NCBI GenBank assembly: GCA_903900265.1
Contig: CAIUMM010000065.1
Coordinates: forward strand, 1 to 36,688
Reading direction: 5' to 3'
DNA from: an uncultured Pseudomonadota bacterium
Lineage (GTDB): Bacteria; Myxococcota_A; UBA796; SXON01
DNA: 36,688 nucleotides
Part shown: piece after piece, positions 1-7,740 of the stretch
Numbering within the stretch: position 1 is the first letter of the stretch
How the letters are laid out: each line of letters begins with the position of its first letter
Program-made: the position numbers and the translations under genes
The notes under the pieces: generated by a model
Told to the model about the DNA's origin: nothing
Database searches by the model: none
The model's input: only the letters and a program-made list of their open reading frames with translations

Positions 1-563
1 CCGCTGGCGCCCACCAAGAGCAATGCGACGGTCACCGAACTCAGGTCCGCGCCATCGAAGTCCGCGGTGGGGATGTCGAGCACGTGCCAATCGCCGTCAG
101 CGACGAGCCCGTAGTCGGTCACGTCCACCCGCGACTCCACGCCGCCGCCGGTCAGGCCGATCGACCAATCGGTCATCGTGGTGGTTTGCACCGCGACATG
201 CAGCGTGTCCCAGTCGGACAAGTCGCGCGGGGTGTCCCAATGTACGCCGCCGCCCCACCAGGCCTGTGTGCCGCGGTTGATTCGGTCCGAGGCGTAGCCT
301 TCGATGCGGTCATCGGACGCGGTGACGCTGAAGGTGTCGCTGTAGACGTAGAAGTGCGTGGTGGAGTCGTCGATCGGGTAGGACTCGGTGGCGACGCTCT
401 CGTAGAACACGCCGACGGACAAGCGCTCTTCGCCCTCGGCGTAGGGATCGTCGTAGAAGTCGTCCCCGGTGATCACCCAAGGCTCGCGCGTCGGGTAGTC
501 CGGGAGCCCGGGATCGGGGCGGCACGCGAGCAAAAGCAGGGGCGAGATCAAGAGAGTGATCAT
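1..563 (-). CDS. Lipoprotein with jelly-roll (ExoP-like) domain, 3' end missing
   Basis: This open frame has no stop before the left edge, so about 187 N-terminal residues are visible. The start ATG overlaps the stop of the upstream gene as ATGA (560-563), implying translational coupling. The protein begins with a short hydrophobic stretch ending in LLLLAC, a lipobox with Cys14, so it is probably a membrane-anchored lipoprotein. From about residue 95 it reads like a galactose-binding-like beta-sandwich (W-rich, then DWDTLHVAVQT, DWSIGL, DWHVLDIP), the kind of module appended to bacterial exo-glucanases. That assignment is by pattern only. It is the last visible gene of the ROK/GH2 operon, so a role in binding or processing a surface glycan is inferred. 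Catalytic function, if any, would lie outside the window. Confidence 0.75.
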   Translation of the reverse strand, partial: MITLLISPLLLLACRPDPGLPDYPTREPWVITGDDFYDDPYAEGEERLSVGVFYESVATESYPIDDSTTHFYVYSDTFSVTASDDRIEGYASDRINRGTQAWWGGGVHWDTPRDLSDWDTLHVAVQTTTMTDWSIGLTGGGVESRVDVTDYGLVADGDWHVLDIPTADFDGADLSSVTVALLLVGAS

Positions 564-1093
564 TGACTCTCCTGCACGATGACGCTGGTGCCGTCGGAGG
601 TGAGCACTTCGACCCAGCCTTCGGGCACCGCGCCGAGGGACTCGATGCCGCGAAAGGCGAGGGGGGCCAAGTCATATGCGATGGTGCCGGTTGCGTCGTA
701 GGTCACCGAATCCGGGAATGTGTCGAGCACCACTTGGTAGCCGCGCACCGCCGCGCTCCACGCCCAATAGGTGTCCTCCGCGGCGATTCGATCGGCGTCG
801 TACAAAGACTGCAAACAGGAGGAGGTGTAGTACTGGTTTTCGCCGGTGCCTTCCTCCGTTTGCGCGGTCGCAAACGCGTAGAAGCCAGCCATGCAGTCGG
901 TGGACAGAACGTCCCACTTGGTTTGGCCGATTCCATCCACGAATGGATTGGCGGGGTCGTCCAGCACCGAAGTGTTGGGATAGACGCCTTCGTCCCAGTC
1001 TATCGGTACCACCGCGAGCTCGGTCAGGTCGTCGCCGTAGTAGTAGGTCGCGGGTTCGGAGACGCACGCAAGGGAGAGCAGAAGCAGCATCAT
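560..1093 (-). CDS. Small secreted lipoprotein of unknown function
   Basis: The 177-residue product starts with MMLLLLSLACVSE, a compact lipobox with Cys10, and should be exported and lipidated. The mature part is acidic and rich in Tyr, Trp and Asp, with three cysteines after the lipidated one being unlikely to form a recognisable motif. I do not recognise the family. The start is supported by an AGGAG ribosome-binding site just upstream of a double ATG (ATGATG, 1093-1088). It lies 5 bases after the GH2-like gene and overlaps the next gene by 4 bases, so it is one cistron of the same operon. Its job is presumably linked to the surface glycosidase, as an accessory or structural partner. No enzyme motif is visible. 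Confidence 0.8.
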   Translation of the reverse strand: MMLLLLSLACVSEPATYYYGDDLTELAVVPIDWDEGVYPNTSVLDDPANPFVDGIGQTKWDVLSTDCMAGFYAFATAQTEEGTGENQYYTSSCLQSLYDADRIAAEDTYWAWSAAVRGYQVVLDTFPDSVTYDATGTIAYDLAPLAFRGIESLGAVPEGWVEVLTSDGTSVIVQESQ

Positions 1094-1098
1094 GACTC

Positions 1099-4000
1099 CT
1101 ACAGGCCCACGCGGAGGTAGGTCGAAAGCTCAAATTCGGAGCCGTTGGGATCGCCGCCGAGCGGAGTGTCTGCAGCGGGCGAGTAGGCGTCCAGCGTCCG
1201 GTAGGTGCCGCGCACGCCAAGGCGTGTGCCGGCGAGCGGCAAGCGCAGCCCGTTCAAGCCCGTGGACAAGTCGGCGGCGGTCTGGAGTGGGTAGGTGAGG
1301 TTGAAGGTTCGGTAGTAGTCGTACGGACCCCAGTCGTTCACGCGGCCGACGAGCTGGAGCGCGGTCTGCTTCCACCACACGGTCACCTCGGCGCCATAGC
1401 GGAACACGAGGCGATCATCCTGCCCGGTGGATTGGCCCTGACCAGCGTAGAGCGTAGCCAGTAGCCGCAGATCGCGGGCCGGACGCCCGGTCAGCTTCAA
1501 CGTGGCGTCCCAGACGTTGGCCGCAGCGGGGGCCGCGGCGAAGGTGAACAGCGTGCCGTCTTCGGTGAACCCGATGGTGGCGTCGCGGGACGTAGGTTGG
1601 TGGCGGTAGACGATGTCCAGCGAGCCTGCGAGCGGGGCGTCCTCTTGCACGGCCGCGTCCCAAGCCCAAAACCACGTCGCCGGGGTCGGGTCCCAGACCA
1701 GCAGCAGCTCACCGCCGACGGTCTTGCGGTTGGAGTCCACGACGAAGGGATCGTCGACGATGTTGCGCGGGGTGAGCGCGGGGTTGTACCACCCGGTCGC
1801 GCCGTCCCACTGCGCTGCGACGCTGGGGAGCGGCCCGACCAGCGGCTGTTGTACGAGCGCGTTGGGCGCGATCTGCAGGTGCCCGACGTCCAGTGCGACG
1901 CCGGCCAAGCCGGCGATCACGTTGCCGCTGCCGCCGTCCTTCAACGACCAGCCGGTGAACGTCGTCGTAGGGTCGGGCCCTCCGCCTGCCACGAGCCCGC
2001 GGTAGGTGCCGAGCGCGTAGGCGTGCACCCGACCGGTCTCGAACGACACCTTGGCTTTGGCGCCTAAGGTGTCCGACATGCGGATCGTGTCTTTGAGCAC
2101 GTGGTAGCCGCTGTCCGAGTAGCTCTTGCCCGTCTCCGCTGCCGTCACGGTCTCGGTGTACGCGTCCCCAAGGTGCTCCGTCCCGGCGAGGATCCCGGCT
2201 ACTTGCAGCTTGACGCCGCCGGCCGCGGTCTCCAAGGAGAGCGCGCTCTTGCGACCCACGGGTTGGGGGATCGCGCGGCTGGACGTGACTTGGGCCTGCG
2301 CCGCGACGTCCTCTTGGTGGATCGCCGTCCACGTCAGCGGGCCGGTCGCGCGCCGGTATTTGGCGATGACCGTCGGGTTCGCGCCCCAATAGACTTGTGG
2401 TCCAAACGCGATCGCCGCGCCTTCAAGCGCTTGCTTGCCGTGGATCTCAACGCCGGTCGGTGCGTCGGCGTCGTAGATGTCGATGGCGTCGCCGTAGTAG
2501 GCGTCGCGGTAGAACCCGAAGCTGTCGCCTTCATAGCCCCAGTGGAAGTGACCGGTGCGATGGTAGAGATCGAGGTGAAAGTAGGGGTTGTCCCACGAGA
2601 GCCCGGCTTGGTACAACCGCACGCGGTCGAGGGCTGACAAGTCCAGTCCATCTGGGCCGGCTTGGACCAAGCCACGGCCGCGGGACTCGTAGCGGATCGC
2701 GTCGATGGGGTTGGACGCGACGTTGCCGAGCACGTTGACCGCGACGTGACCTTCGACGCCGGGCGCGGGCCGCACGCCGAGGTCGAAGGTGGCCGACTCG
2801 GTGTGATCAAAGCTCGCTGGCTCGCCGGTGCGCGAGTCCTTGGTGAGAAAGGTCCAGGTATCGAGCCGAAGATCACGGACATAGGCCTTAGAGAGCAGCG
2901 TGGCTGCTCCGGCCGCCGCTGCGGTCTCGTAGGTCGGGAGGTAGACGGCGGGGTCTACGGCCGCGAAGCGATCGGCGATCGCCGCCGGGTTCAGCCCCGC
3001 CGCGTAGGGATCCAGCGACCACGCCGACTGCAGCGCATAGTAGGCCGGGCGAGGGACGATTGAGTAGGTTCCGTCTGCCTCGGCGGGGCCCTTGGCGCAG
3101 ATGCCGAACCACTCCTCGTTCATGTTGTTTCGGCCTTCGGCCCAGTCCTCGGTGTAGCCGCCGTTGGACCAGCTGGCGTTGGTGTCGTGCACGTCGAGGC
3201 GCTCGTCCTGCTTGTACTTCCACCAGCCGTCGCTCCACTGGAACACGAAGCCGCCGATGGCGTTGCCGGCGACGCCGAAGCTGTCGGCGGGCTGACCGCG
3301 CACGTGCTGGTAGAGGTCGGTCCACTCCCGCAGCACGTAGCGGGCTTGGGTGAGCGCGTCTTCCCGATTGGCGTGGGCGTCGAAGGCGTCGGCGCCGAAC
3401 TCGGTGTAGAGCACCGGGATGCCTAACTTTTGCCGCACGACGGCGTACAGATCGCGCGCGCTGGCGCCGCGGTACACGTTGGTGCCGAAGATGTCGAGGT
3501 GTGGCACCTCTGAGGCGATCAGGTCGATGTATTGCACATCTCCGTTGGCGATCGCGACCGGGTGGGTTGGATCTGCGGCGTGGATCGCGTCGACGACCTC
3601 GCCAAACAAGCTGTAGAGATACCGGGCGCGCGCGGTGTCCCGCTCTCCGACCGGCAGCTGCTCAATCTCAAAAGACGACCACGAAAGACCGTAGTTGTTC
3701 TCGTTACCGAGCACGTAGAGCAGCACGCCCGGCGTGCCTTTGAAGCGCTCCACCGCCGCGAGCGTGGCCTCGCGGATCGCCGCACGGTGGGCGGGGTTGG
3801 AATAGTCGACGTTGGGCACCCAGCGCCCGTCGATCTGCAAGCCGTAGCGCCCGAACAGCGGGTTCACCATCGTTCGGATGCCGTAGCGCTCGTAGATCCA
3901 CGCCACCCAGCGCGGCGGGATGTCGTCGTACTGGCGGATGGCGTTGACGCCCATCGCGCGCAGCAGCGGCATCTCCCGGCCGAGCACCCGCTCAATCACC

Positions 4001-4200
4001 GCGTCGTCCTGCACCCACAGGCTGTAGCGGTAATTGGTGCCGACCGGGCTGTGGTCCCAGTTCATCCCGCGGACGAGGAAAGGCTCCCCGTCCACAAGCA
4101 GCACCGAGCCGGCCTCGTCATTTTGGACCGACACGGCGCCCTGCCCGGGATCAACGTCCCGGGCAATGGCGCTTCCCGAGAGAAGCGCCAGTAGGATCAC
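1099..4200 (-). CDS. GH2-like glycoside hydrolase fused to a beta-barrel-like C-terminal region
   Basis: The 1033-residue product has a signal peptide (MILLALLSGSAIA). Residues about 25-420 resemble the TIM barrel of clan GH-A glycosidases, nearest to family 2: GMNWDHSPVG, a likely acid/base Glu167 in LGNEN, and a likely nucleophile Glu267 in YTEFGAD, followed by GFVFQWSDGWWK. Residues about 450-1033 show alternating aromatic/polar strands and end in ELSTYLRVGL, which looks like an outer-membrane beta-barrel. I infer a glycosidase or transglycosylase that carries its own outer-membrane anchor; the substrate is unknown, possibly a beta-glucan. The start is GTG, overlapping the upstream stop as GTGA (4197-4200). 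Its length is far above a plain GH-A enzyme, because of the C-terminal half. Family assignment is moderate; the barrel reading is inference. Confidence 0.85.
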   Translation of the reverse strand: MILLALLSGSAIARDVDPGQGAVSVQNDEAGSVLLVDGEPFLVRGMNWDHSPVGTNYRYSLWVQDDAVIERVLGREMPLLRAMGVNAIRQYDDIPPRWVAWIYERYGIRTMVNPLFGRYGLQIDGRWVPNVDYSNPAHRAAIREATLAAVERFKGTPGVLLYVLGNENNYGLSWSSFEIEQLPVGERDTARARYLYSLFGEVVDAIHAADPTHPVAIANGDVQYIDLIASEVPHLDIFGTNVYRGASARDLYAVVRQKLGIPVLYTEFGADAFDAHANREDALTQARYVLREWTDLYQHVRGQPADSFGVAGNAIGGFVFQWSDGWWKYKQDERLDVHDTNASWSNGGYTEDWAEGRNNMNEEWFGICAKGPAEADGTYSIVPRPAYYALQSAWSLDPYAAGLNPAAIADRFAAVDPAVYLPTYETAAAAGAATLLSKAYVRDLRLDTWTFLTKDSRTGEPASFDHTESATFDLGVRPAPGVEGHVAVNVLGNVASNPIDAIRYESRGRGLVQAGPDGLDLSALDRVRLYQAGLSWDNPYFHLDLYHRTGHFHWGYEGDSFGFYRDAYYGDAIDIYDADAPTGVEIHGKQALEGAAIAFGPQVYWGANPTVIAKYRRATGPLTWTAIHQEDVAAQAQVTSSRAIPQPVGRKSALSLETAAGGVKLQVAGILAGTEHLGDAYTETVTAAETGKSYSDSGYHVLKDTIRMSDTLGAKAKVSFETGRVHAYALGTYRGLVAGGGPDPTTTFTGWSLKDGGSGNVIAGLAGVALDVGHLQIAPNALVQQPLVGPLPSVAAQWDGATGWYNPALTPRNIVDDPFVVDSNRKTVGGELLLVWDPTPATWFWAWDAAVQEDAPLAGSLDIVYRHQPTSRDATIGFTEDGTLFTFAAAPAAANVWDATLKLTGRPARDLRLLATLYAGQGQSTGQDDRLVFRYGAEVTVWWKQTALQLVGRVNDWGPYDYYRTFNLTYPLQTAADLSTGLNGLRLPLAGTRLGVRGTYRTLDAYSPAADTPLGGDPNGSEFELSTYLRVGL

Positions 4201-5549
4201 TCAAGCACCAGGTCGTCGAAGTAGACCGAGCCGCCGGTGTAGCAGCTGAAGGACGTGTCACCGAAGCAGTGCCAGTACTCGATGGACGCCTGCATAATCG
4301 TCGCGCCCGCCGGGACAGTGCCGGTGACGGTGAGATCGGTCCACGCGTCGACTGCGCTCGCGCTGTCGATGTGCGCGGCCTCGTCGGTGCCGTAGTAGTT
4401 GTAGCTGCTGTCAAAGTACTTCAGCGCGATGGTGGCGTAGGTCGTGCCGGTGATCGCGTCCTCTGCCGCCATGAACGCCTTGCCCGAGAAGGTGTGCGTC
4501 TCGCCGCCGGTGGCCGCGAAGCTCTGGAAGATCGGGGTCTCGCTCTGGGTGCCGGTGAACTGGCCGTAGACCTTGAGGCCATAGGTGCCTTCCGCGGCGG
4601 CAAACGTCGCGCCGGTGGACGAGCCGTAGATGCCCTCGCCGGTCGCGCTGATGCCGTAGTTGGTCAGGCCGCTGGGGTAGATGGACCACGTGCCGAGGCC
4701 GCCTTCTTCGAAGCCGCCGTTGCTGAGCATCGAGGCGGTGCCGGTGTCGCTGGTGTCCCCAGTGTCTCCGGTATCTGCGGTGTCCCCGGTGTCGGGCGAG
4801 CTGTCGAGGGTGAATAGCATGTCGTCAAAGTAGACTGAGCCGCCGTTGTAGCAGGCGCCGGAGGTGTCGCCGACGCACTGCCAGTACTCGATCGACGCCT
4901 GTGCCTTGGTGGCGCCTTCCGGAACGGTGCCGGTGACGGAGAGCGCGGCCCACACGTCGACCGCGGAGGTGTTGGTGATCACGCTGGAATCGGAGGAGCC
5001 GAGGTACTGGTAGCTGTCGTTGAAGTACTTGATGGACAGGTACGCGGTGGTGTCGGCGGCCGCGATGGGGTCCGCGTTGTGCATCCACGCGTTGCCGGAG
5101 AAGGTATAGACCTGACCCCCGATCGCGGCGAACTGCTGGTAGAACGGGGTCTCGTTGGCGCCACCGGTGTACTGGCCGTAGAGCTTCAACGAAGAGCCAC
5201 CTTGGTCGGCGGTGAAGGTGTCGGTGCTGTTGTAGAGGGTGTCGCCGGTGTTGACGACCGCGAAGTTGGTGAGACCAGACGGGTAGATCAACCAGTCGGT
5301 CCAGCCGTCTTCGAAGCCGGGGTTGGCGAGCAGGTTCAGCGGATTGACGCCGGTGTCGGTGTCCGAGTCGGTGTCGGTGTCGGTGTCCGTGTCGGCATCC
5401 GAGTCTGCGTCGGTGTCGGTGTCCGAGTCGGCGTCGGTGTCTGCGTCGGAGCCGGTGTCGTCCACGGCGGGTACAGGCTTGTCGACGCATCCGACAAGGG
5501 CGAGCGTCAACACAGACAAGCAGGCGGGGAACAAGCGATGGGTGATCAT
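4197..5549 (-). CDS. Lipoprotein with two tandem carbohydrate-binding-like modules
   Basis: The 450-residue product starts with a lipoprotein signal ending LALVGC (Cys21). An extremely acidic D/T/S linker fills residues about 30-67, then come two homologous beta-sandwich modules. Each opens with LxNxGFExG and closes with GGSVYFDDxxF, the layout of CBM4/9-like carbohydrate-binding domains; a second TGDT-type linker separates them near residue 230. The start ATG at 5549 was chosen because it gives the signal peptide, has a GAGAGG ribosome-binding site, and overlaps the ROK stop as ATGA; the open frame continues upstream but without coding meaning. It probably holds glycan at the cell surface for the neighbouring GH2-like enzyme. 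No catalytic residues are apparent. The linker and tandem modules suggest internal duplication. Confidence 0.88.
   Translation of the reverse strand: MITHRLFPACLSVLTLALVGCVDKPVPAVDDTGSDADTDADSDTDTDADSDADTDTDTDTDSDTDTGVNPLNLLANPGFEDGWTDWLIYPSGLTNFAVVNTGDTLYNSTDTFTADQGGSSLKLYGQYTGGANETPFYQQFAAIGGQVYTFSGNAWMHNADPIAAADTTAYLSIKYFNDSYQYLGSSDSSVITNTSAVDVWAALSVTGTVPEGATKAQASIEYWQCVGDTSGACYNGGSVYFDDMLFTLDSSPDTGDTADTGDTGDTSDTGTASMLSNGGFEEGGLGTWSIYPSGLTNYGISATGEGIYGSSTGATFAAAEGTYGLKVYGQFTGTQSETPIFQSFAATGGETHTFSGKAFMAAEDAITGTTYATIALKYFDSSYNYYGTDEAAHIDSASAVDAWTDLTVTGTVPAGATIMQASIEYWHCFGDTSFSCYTGGSVYFDDLVLE
4739..4797 (-). repeat. Short tandem repeat coding a TGDT-type linker
   Basis: Imperfect 9- to 12-base units within the lipoprotein gene encode a Thr-Gly-Asp-Thr rich spacer between the two binding modules. 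It is a protein linker, not an intergenic repeat. Confidence 0.75.
5351..5460 (-). repeat. Hexanucleotide-like tandem repeat coding a D/T/S linker
   Basis: About eighteen imperfect 6-base units of the form GTGTCG or GAGTCG (plus-strand reading) encode alternating Asp with Thr, Ser or Ala just after the lipidated cysteine. Such tracts are prone to slippage, so linker length may vary between strains. Similar D/T linkers are common in surface lipoproteins of myxobacterial relatives. Confidence 0.8.
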
Positions 5550-6859
5550 ATGGACCTCTCGAAGGTTGGTGCCGGATGGCCGGCGTGGATGAAGGGGACA
5601 AGGGGAGCGGCGGGCCGCGGTTGTTGAGGGAGGAGGCGCTGGGGATCCTCGAGCGCCGCTTGAAGCAAAAGCGTGGCTGCACCCAGCGCGACGGCTTGGT
5701 CCCCTAAGGGGCTGATCACCAGCTCCGAGCCTTCGACCGAGCTCCACAACGCGCGCTCGGACAGGGCTGTGCGCAGCGGGTCGAGCAGCATCGCGCCCGC
5801 TTCGGTCAGGTGCCCGCCGAGCACGATGCGGCCTGGGTTTACGAGGTTCAGCAAGTTCGCCATCGCGACGCCCAGCGCTTGTCCCGCACCCGTGATCAGC
5901 AGACGTGCTGTCGCGTCGCCGGCATGCGCCGCGGCGATCAGCGACTGCACGGTCAGCTCGTCTCGCGCCCATTCGGGGAGGGGCTGCACGCTGACGAGCT
6001 GCTCTCTGGCCCGCTGAAGCAGCGCTGCGGTGCCGACCATGGCTTCGAGGCATCCGCTCAGGCCGCAGCGGCAGCGCGGGCCGTCGGGGTCGATCGCGGT
6101 GTGTCCAATCTCGCCGGCGATGCCGGTCGCGCCTTTGTAGATACGACCACGGATCAAGATCCCAGCGCCAACGCCGGTCGCGACCTTCACATACGCGAGG
6201 TCTGCAAAGCCCCGACCCGCGCCCCACCAGTGCTCCGCGAGCGCGCCAAGGTTGGCGTCGTTGTCGACCTCTACCGGCACGCTGTGCGCGAGCTTGAGGT
6301 GGGTGGCGAGCTGAATGCCCTGCCAGCTTGGAAAGAGGTGGTGCGCCAGCCCGCCTTGGGAGGAGATCGGAAGGGGGGAGGGGACGCCGAGGCCGATGCC
6401 GAGCACCGGGACGGACGCATCGTAGGCGAGGAGCCCGCGGATGCCGGCGTCGATGGCGGCGAGCGTGGCGGTCGGGTTGCCGGCGACGTCCTGGGGATGT
6501 TGAAAGGACGCGAGCACCCGCCCCCGAAGGTCGGTGCGCACGCCCGACACGTGGGACGCGCCAAGCTCCACGCCGATGATGTGGCGCCAGCCATTTTCAA
6601 AGCGCAGCCGGATCGGCGGACGCCCGCCGCTCGACGGCGCGGCCTCGTATTCGCCGACCGCGCCGGTGAGCAAAAAACCGCCCACGATGTCTGAGACGGT
6701 CGCGCGGGACAGGCCGGTGCGGCGCGCGAGGTCGGCGCGGGAGATCCCCTGCTCGCACCAGATCGCCTGCAACAACAGCGCGGTGTTGTGCGCGCGCATG
6801 TCATCCCAACCGGCCGCTGGGGCCGCTGGGTTTTGTTTGTTCGACCGCTGAACCAACAT
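5546..6859 (-). CDS. ROK-family transcriptional regulator (NagC/XylR type)
   Basis: The 437-residue product begins with a winged-helix region (residues about 25-75) containing the helix-turn-helix GISRADLARRTGLSRATVSD. This is followed by a ROK sugar-kinase-like domain with DNDAN, GVGAGI, EIGHTAI and the zinc-binding CRCGLSGCLE signature. Proteins of this architecture repress sugar-use operons until a sugar ligand binds. It is the first gene of the glycan operon; its TGA overlaps the next start as ATGA, so it most likely controls the CBM and GH2-like genes and itself. I prefer the ATG at 6859; an upstream in-frame TTG at 6919 would add 20 residues that overlap a candidate promoter. The presence of kinase-type residues does not prove kinase activity. 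Confidence 0.9.
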   Translation of the reverse strand: MLVQRSNKQNPAAPAAGWDDMRAHNTALLLQAIWCEQGISRADLARRTGLSRATVSDIVGGFLLTGAVGEYEAAPSSGGRPPIRLRFENGWRHIIGVELGASHVSGVRTDLRGRVLASFQHPQDVAGNPTATLAAIDAGIRGLLAYDASVPVLGIGLGVPSPLPISSQGGLAHHLFPSWQGIQLATHLKLAHSVPVEVDNDANLGALAEHWWGAGRGFADLAYVKVATGVGAGILIRGRIYKGATGIAGEIGHTAIDPDGPRCRCGLSGCLEAMVGTAALLQRAREQLVSVQPLPEWARDELTVQSLIAAAHAGDATARLLITGAGQALGVAMANLLNLVNPGRIVLGGHLTEAGAMLLDPLRTALSERALWSSVEGSELVISPLGDQAVALGAATLLLQAALEDPQRLLPQQPRPAAPLVPFIHAGHPAPTFERSI

Positions 6860-6867
6860 GCGTCCAC

Positions 6868-6895
6868 GGTAAACGGCACCTGTGGGCGTTGTCAA
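6868..6895 (-). promoter_or_regulatory. Candidate promoter of the ROK glycan operon
   Basis: On the minus strand a perfect -35 hexamer TTGACA (6895-6890) is followed after 16 bases by TTTACC (6873-6868), only 8 bases before the chosen ATG. The -10 match is poor. It would give a very short or absent leader. An AT-richer stretch at 6905-6935 with TTGATT and TTGAAC hexamers could hold an alternative promoter or operator. Confidence 0.35.
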
Positions 6896-6955
6896 GCGCC
6901 GCGGGCATTCTTTGTTCAATCACCGAATCAAGATCTGGCGGGAGCGTGCTGAGGA

Positions 6956-7672
6956 CTACGCCGGCAGGAACACGTCGTGCCTGCGTACCCCGTTGAACGC
7001 CGCGTCCAGCCCGAGGTGGGTCCACATCCGGGCTACCGCGTAGCCGAGGATCTCGACGTCCCCGCGCGCGTCGTGGCGCGCAACGCCCGCGGTGTCGATG
7101 GCGAGGCGGTCCACGAGGTGGTCCAGCGAATGCCGGGTCCCCGGCGTGTTCCCGTACAGCATCTTGGAGATGTGGATGGAGTCGATGCCGCCGACGCGGC
7201 GCATCGGCATGCCGTGGCGCTCGCAGGTGGCCTGCAGGAACTTGCTGTCGAAGCGCAGGCCGTTGTGGGCGATGAGGGTGGCCTCCCCCGACCACTGTGC
7301 GAAATCGCGCAGCGCCGCTTCGGGCCGCGGCGCGTGGGCGACATGTTGGTTGGTGATGCCCGTATACTCTTGGATAAAGGTGGATATCGGCTTGCGGGGC
7401 TTGGCAAAGCTGGAGAAGGTCTCGGCGGGGCGCAGCCGGCCCGCGGTGAAGCGCATCGCCGCGATCTGGATGATCTCTTCGCCAGCCGAATCGAGGCCGG
7501 TGGTCTCGAGATCGTAGATCACGAAGCGGTCCGCTTGATGATGGCAGTCCCAGCCGAAAAACCGGTGTGCGCAACGGTCACAGGTCAGCAGCGCTTCCGG
7601 CTTCGAGCTGAGAGCGGTGACGGCTTGGGTGCAGCGGGGGCAGGGGACGTTCATGGTGCAGGGCCGGGGCAT
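6956..7672 (-). CDS. DEDDh 3'-5' exonuclease with N-terminal zinc ribbon
   Basis: The 238-residue product opens with two CxxC pairs (Cys11/Cys14 and Cys31/Cys34) that look like a zinc ribbon. A DnaQ/epsilon-type exonuclease domain follows: motif I DLETTG (Asp54, Glu56), motif II around AHNGLRFDSKFL, and motif III HDARGD giving the HxxxxD that defines DEDDh enzymes. Such enzymes remove nucleotides from 3' ends of DNA or RNA in proofreading or repair. No polymerase domain is attached, so it acts alone or with a partner. The start is uncertain: ATG at 7672 or at 7654 (MNVPCPRC), neither with a clear ribosome-binding site. It is separated from the upstream acyltransferase genes by a strong hairpin and is probably expressed separately. 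Confidence 0.85.
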   Translation of the reverse strand: MPRPCTMNVPCPRCTQAVTALSSKPEALLTCDRCAHRFFGWDCHHQADRFVIYDLETTGLDSAGEEIIQIAAMRFTAGRLRPAETFSSFAKPRKPISTFIQEYTGITNQHVAHAPRPEAALRDFAQWSGEATLIAHNGLRFDSKFLQATCERHGMPMRRVGGIDSIHISKMLYGNTPGTRHSLDHLVDRLAIDTAGVARHDARGDVEILGYAVARMWTHLGLDAAFNGVRRHDVFLPA

Positions 7673-7676
7673 GGGG

Positions 7677-7736
7677 AGGTGTCAGGTTGTTACCATTACA
7701 CTTTACGGAAAGTGTAATGGTAACAACCTGACACCT
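7677..7736. repeat. Perfect 28-bp inverted repeat with 4-base loop (REP-like hairpin)
   Basis: Bases 7677-7704 are exactly complementary to 7709-7736 around the loop ACGG. The arm begins AGGTGTCAGGTTGTTACC and is far more AT-rich than its surroundings. It fills the gap between the exonuclease gene and the SGNH-like gene. There is no run of T after either arm, so it is not a classic rho-independent terminator, though it could still end transcription or protect mRNA. The TGTCAGGT motif recalls palindromes mobilised by Y1 (RAYT/IS200-like) transposases; this link is from memory and unverified. No transposase lies in the window. Confidence 0.8.
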
Positions 7737-7740
7737 AGTT

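Noticed and set aside
5351..5460. Short tandem repeat resembling an intergenic satellite
   Set aside because: It codes the acidic linker of a lipoprotein in the correct frame.
6860..6919. TTG-initiated 20-residue extension of the ROK protein
   Set aside because: It lacks a ribosome-binding site and overlaps the TTGACA promoter candidate; the ATG at 6859 fits ROK regulators better.
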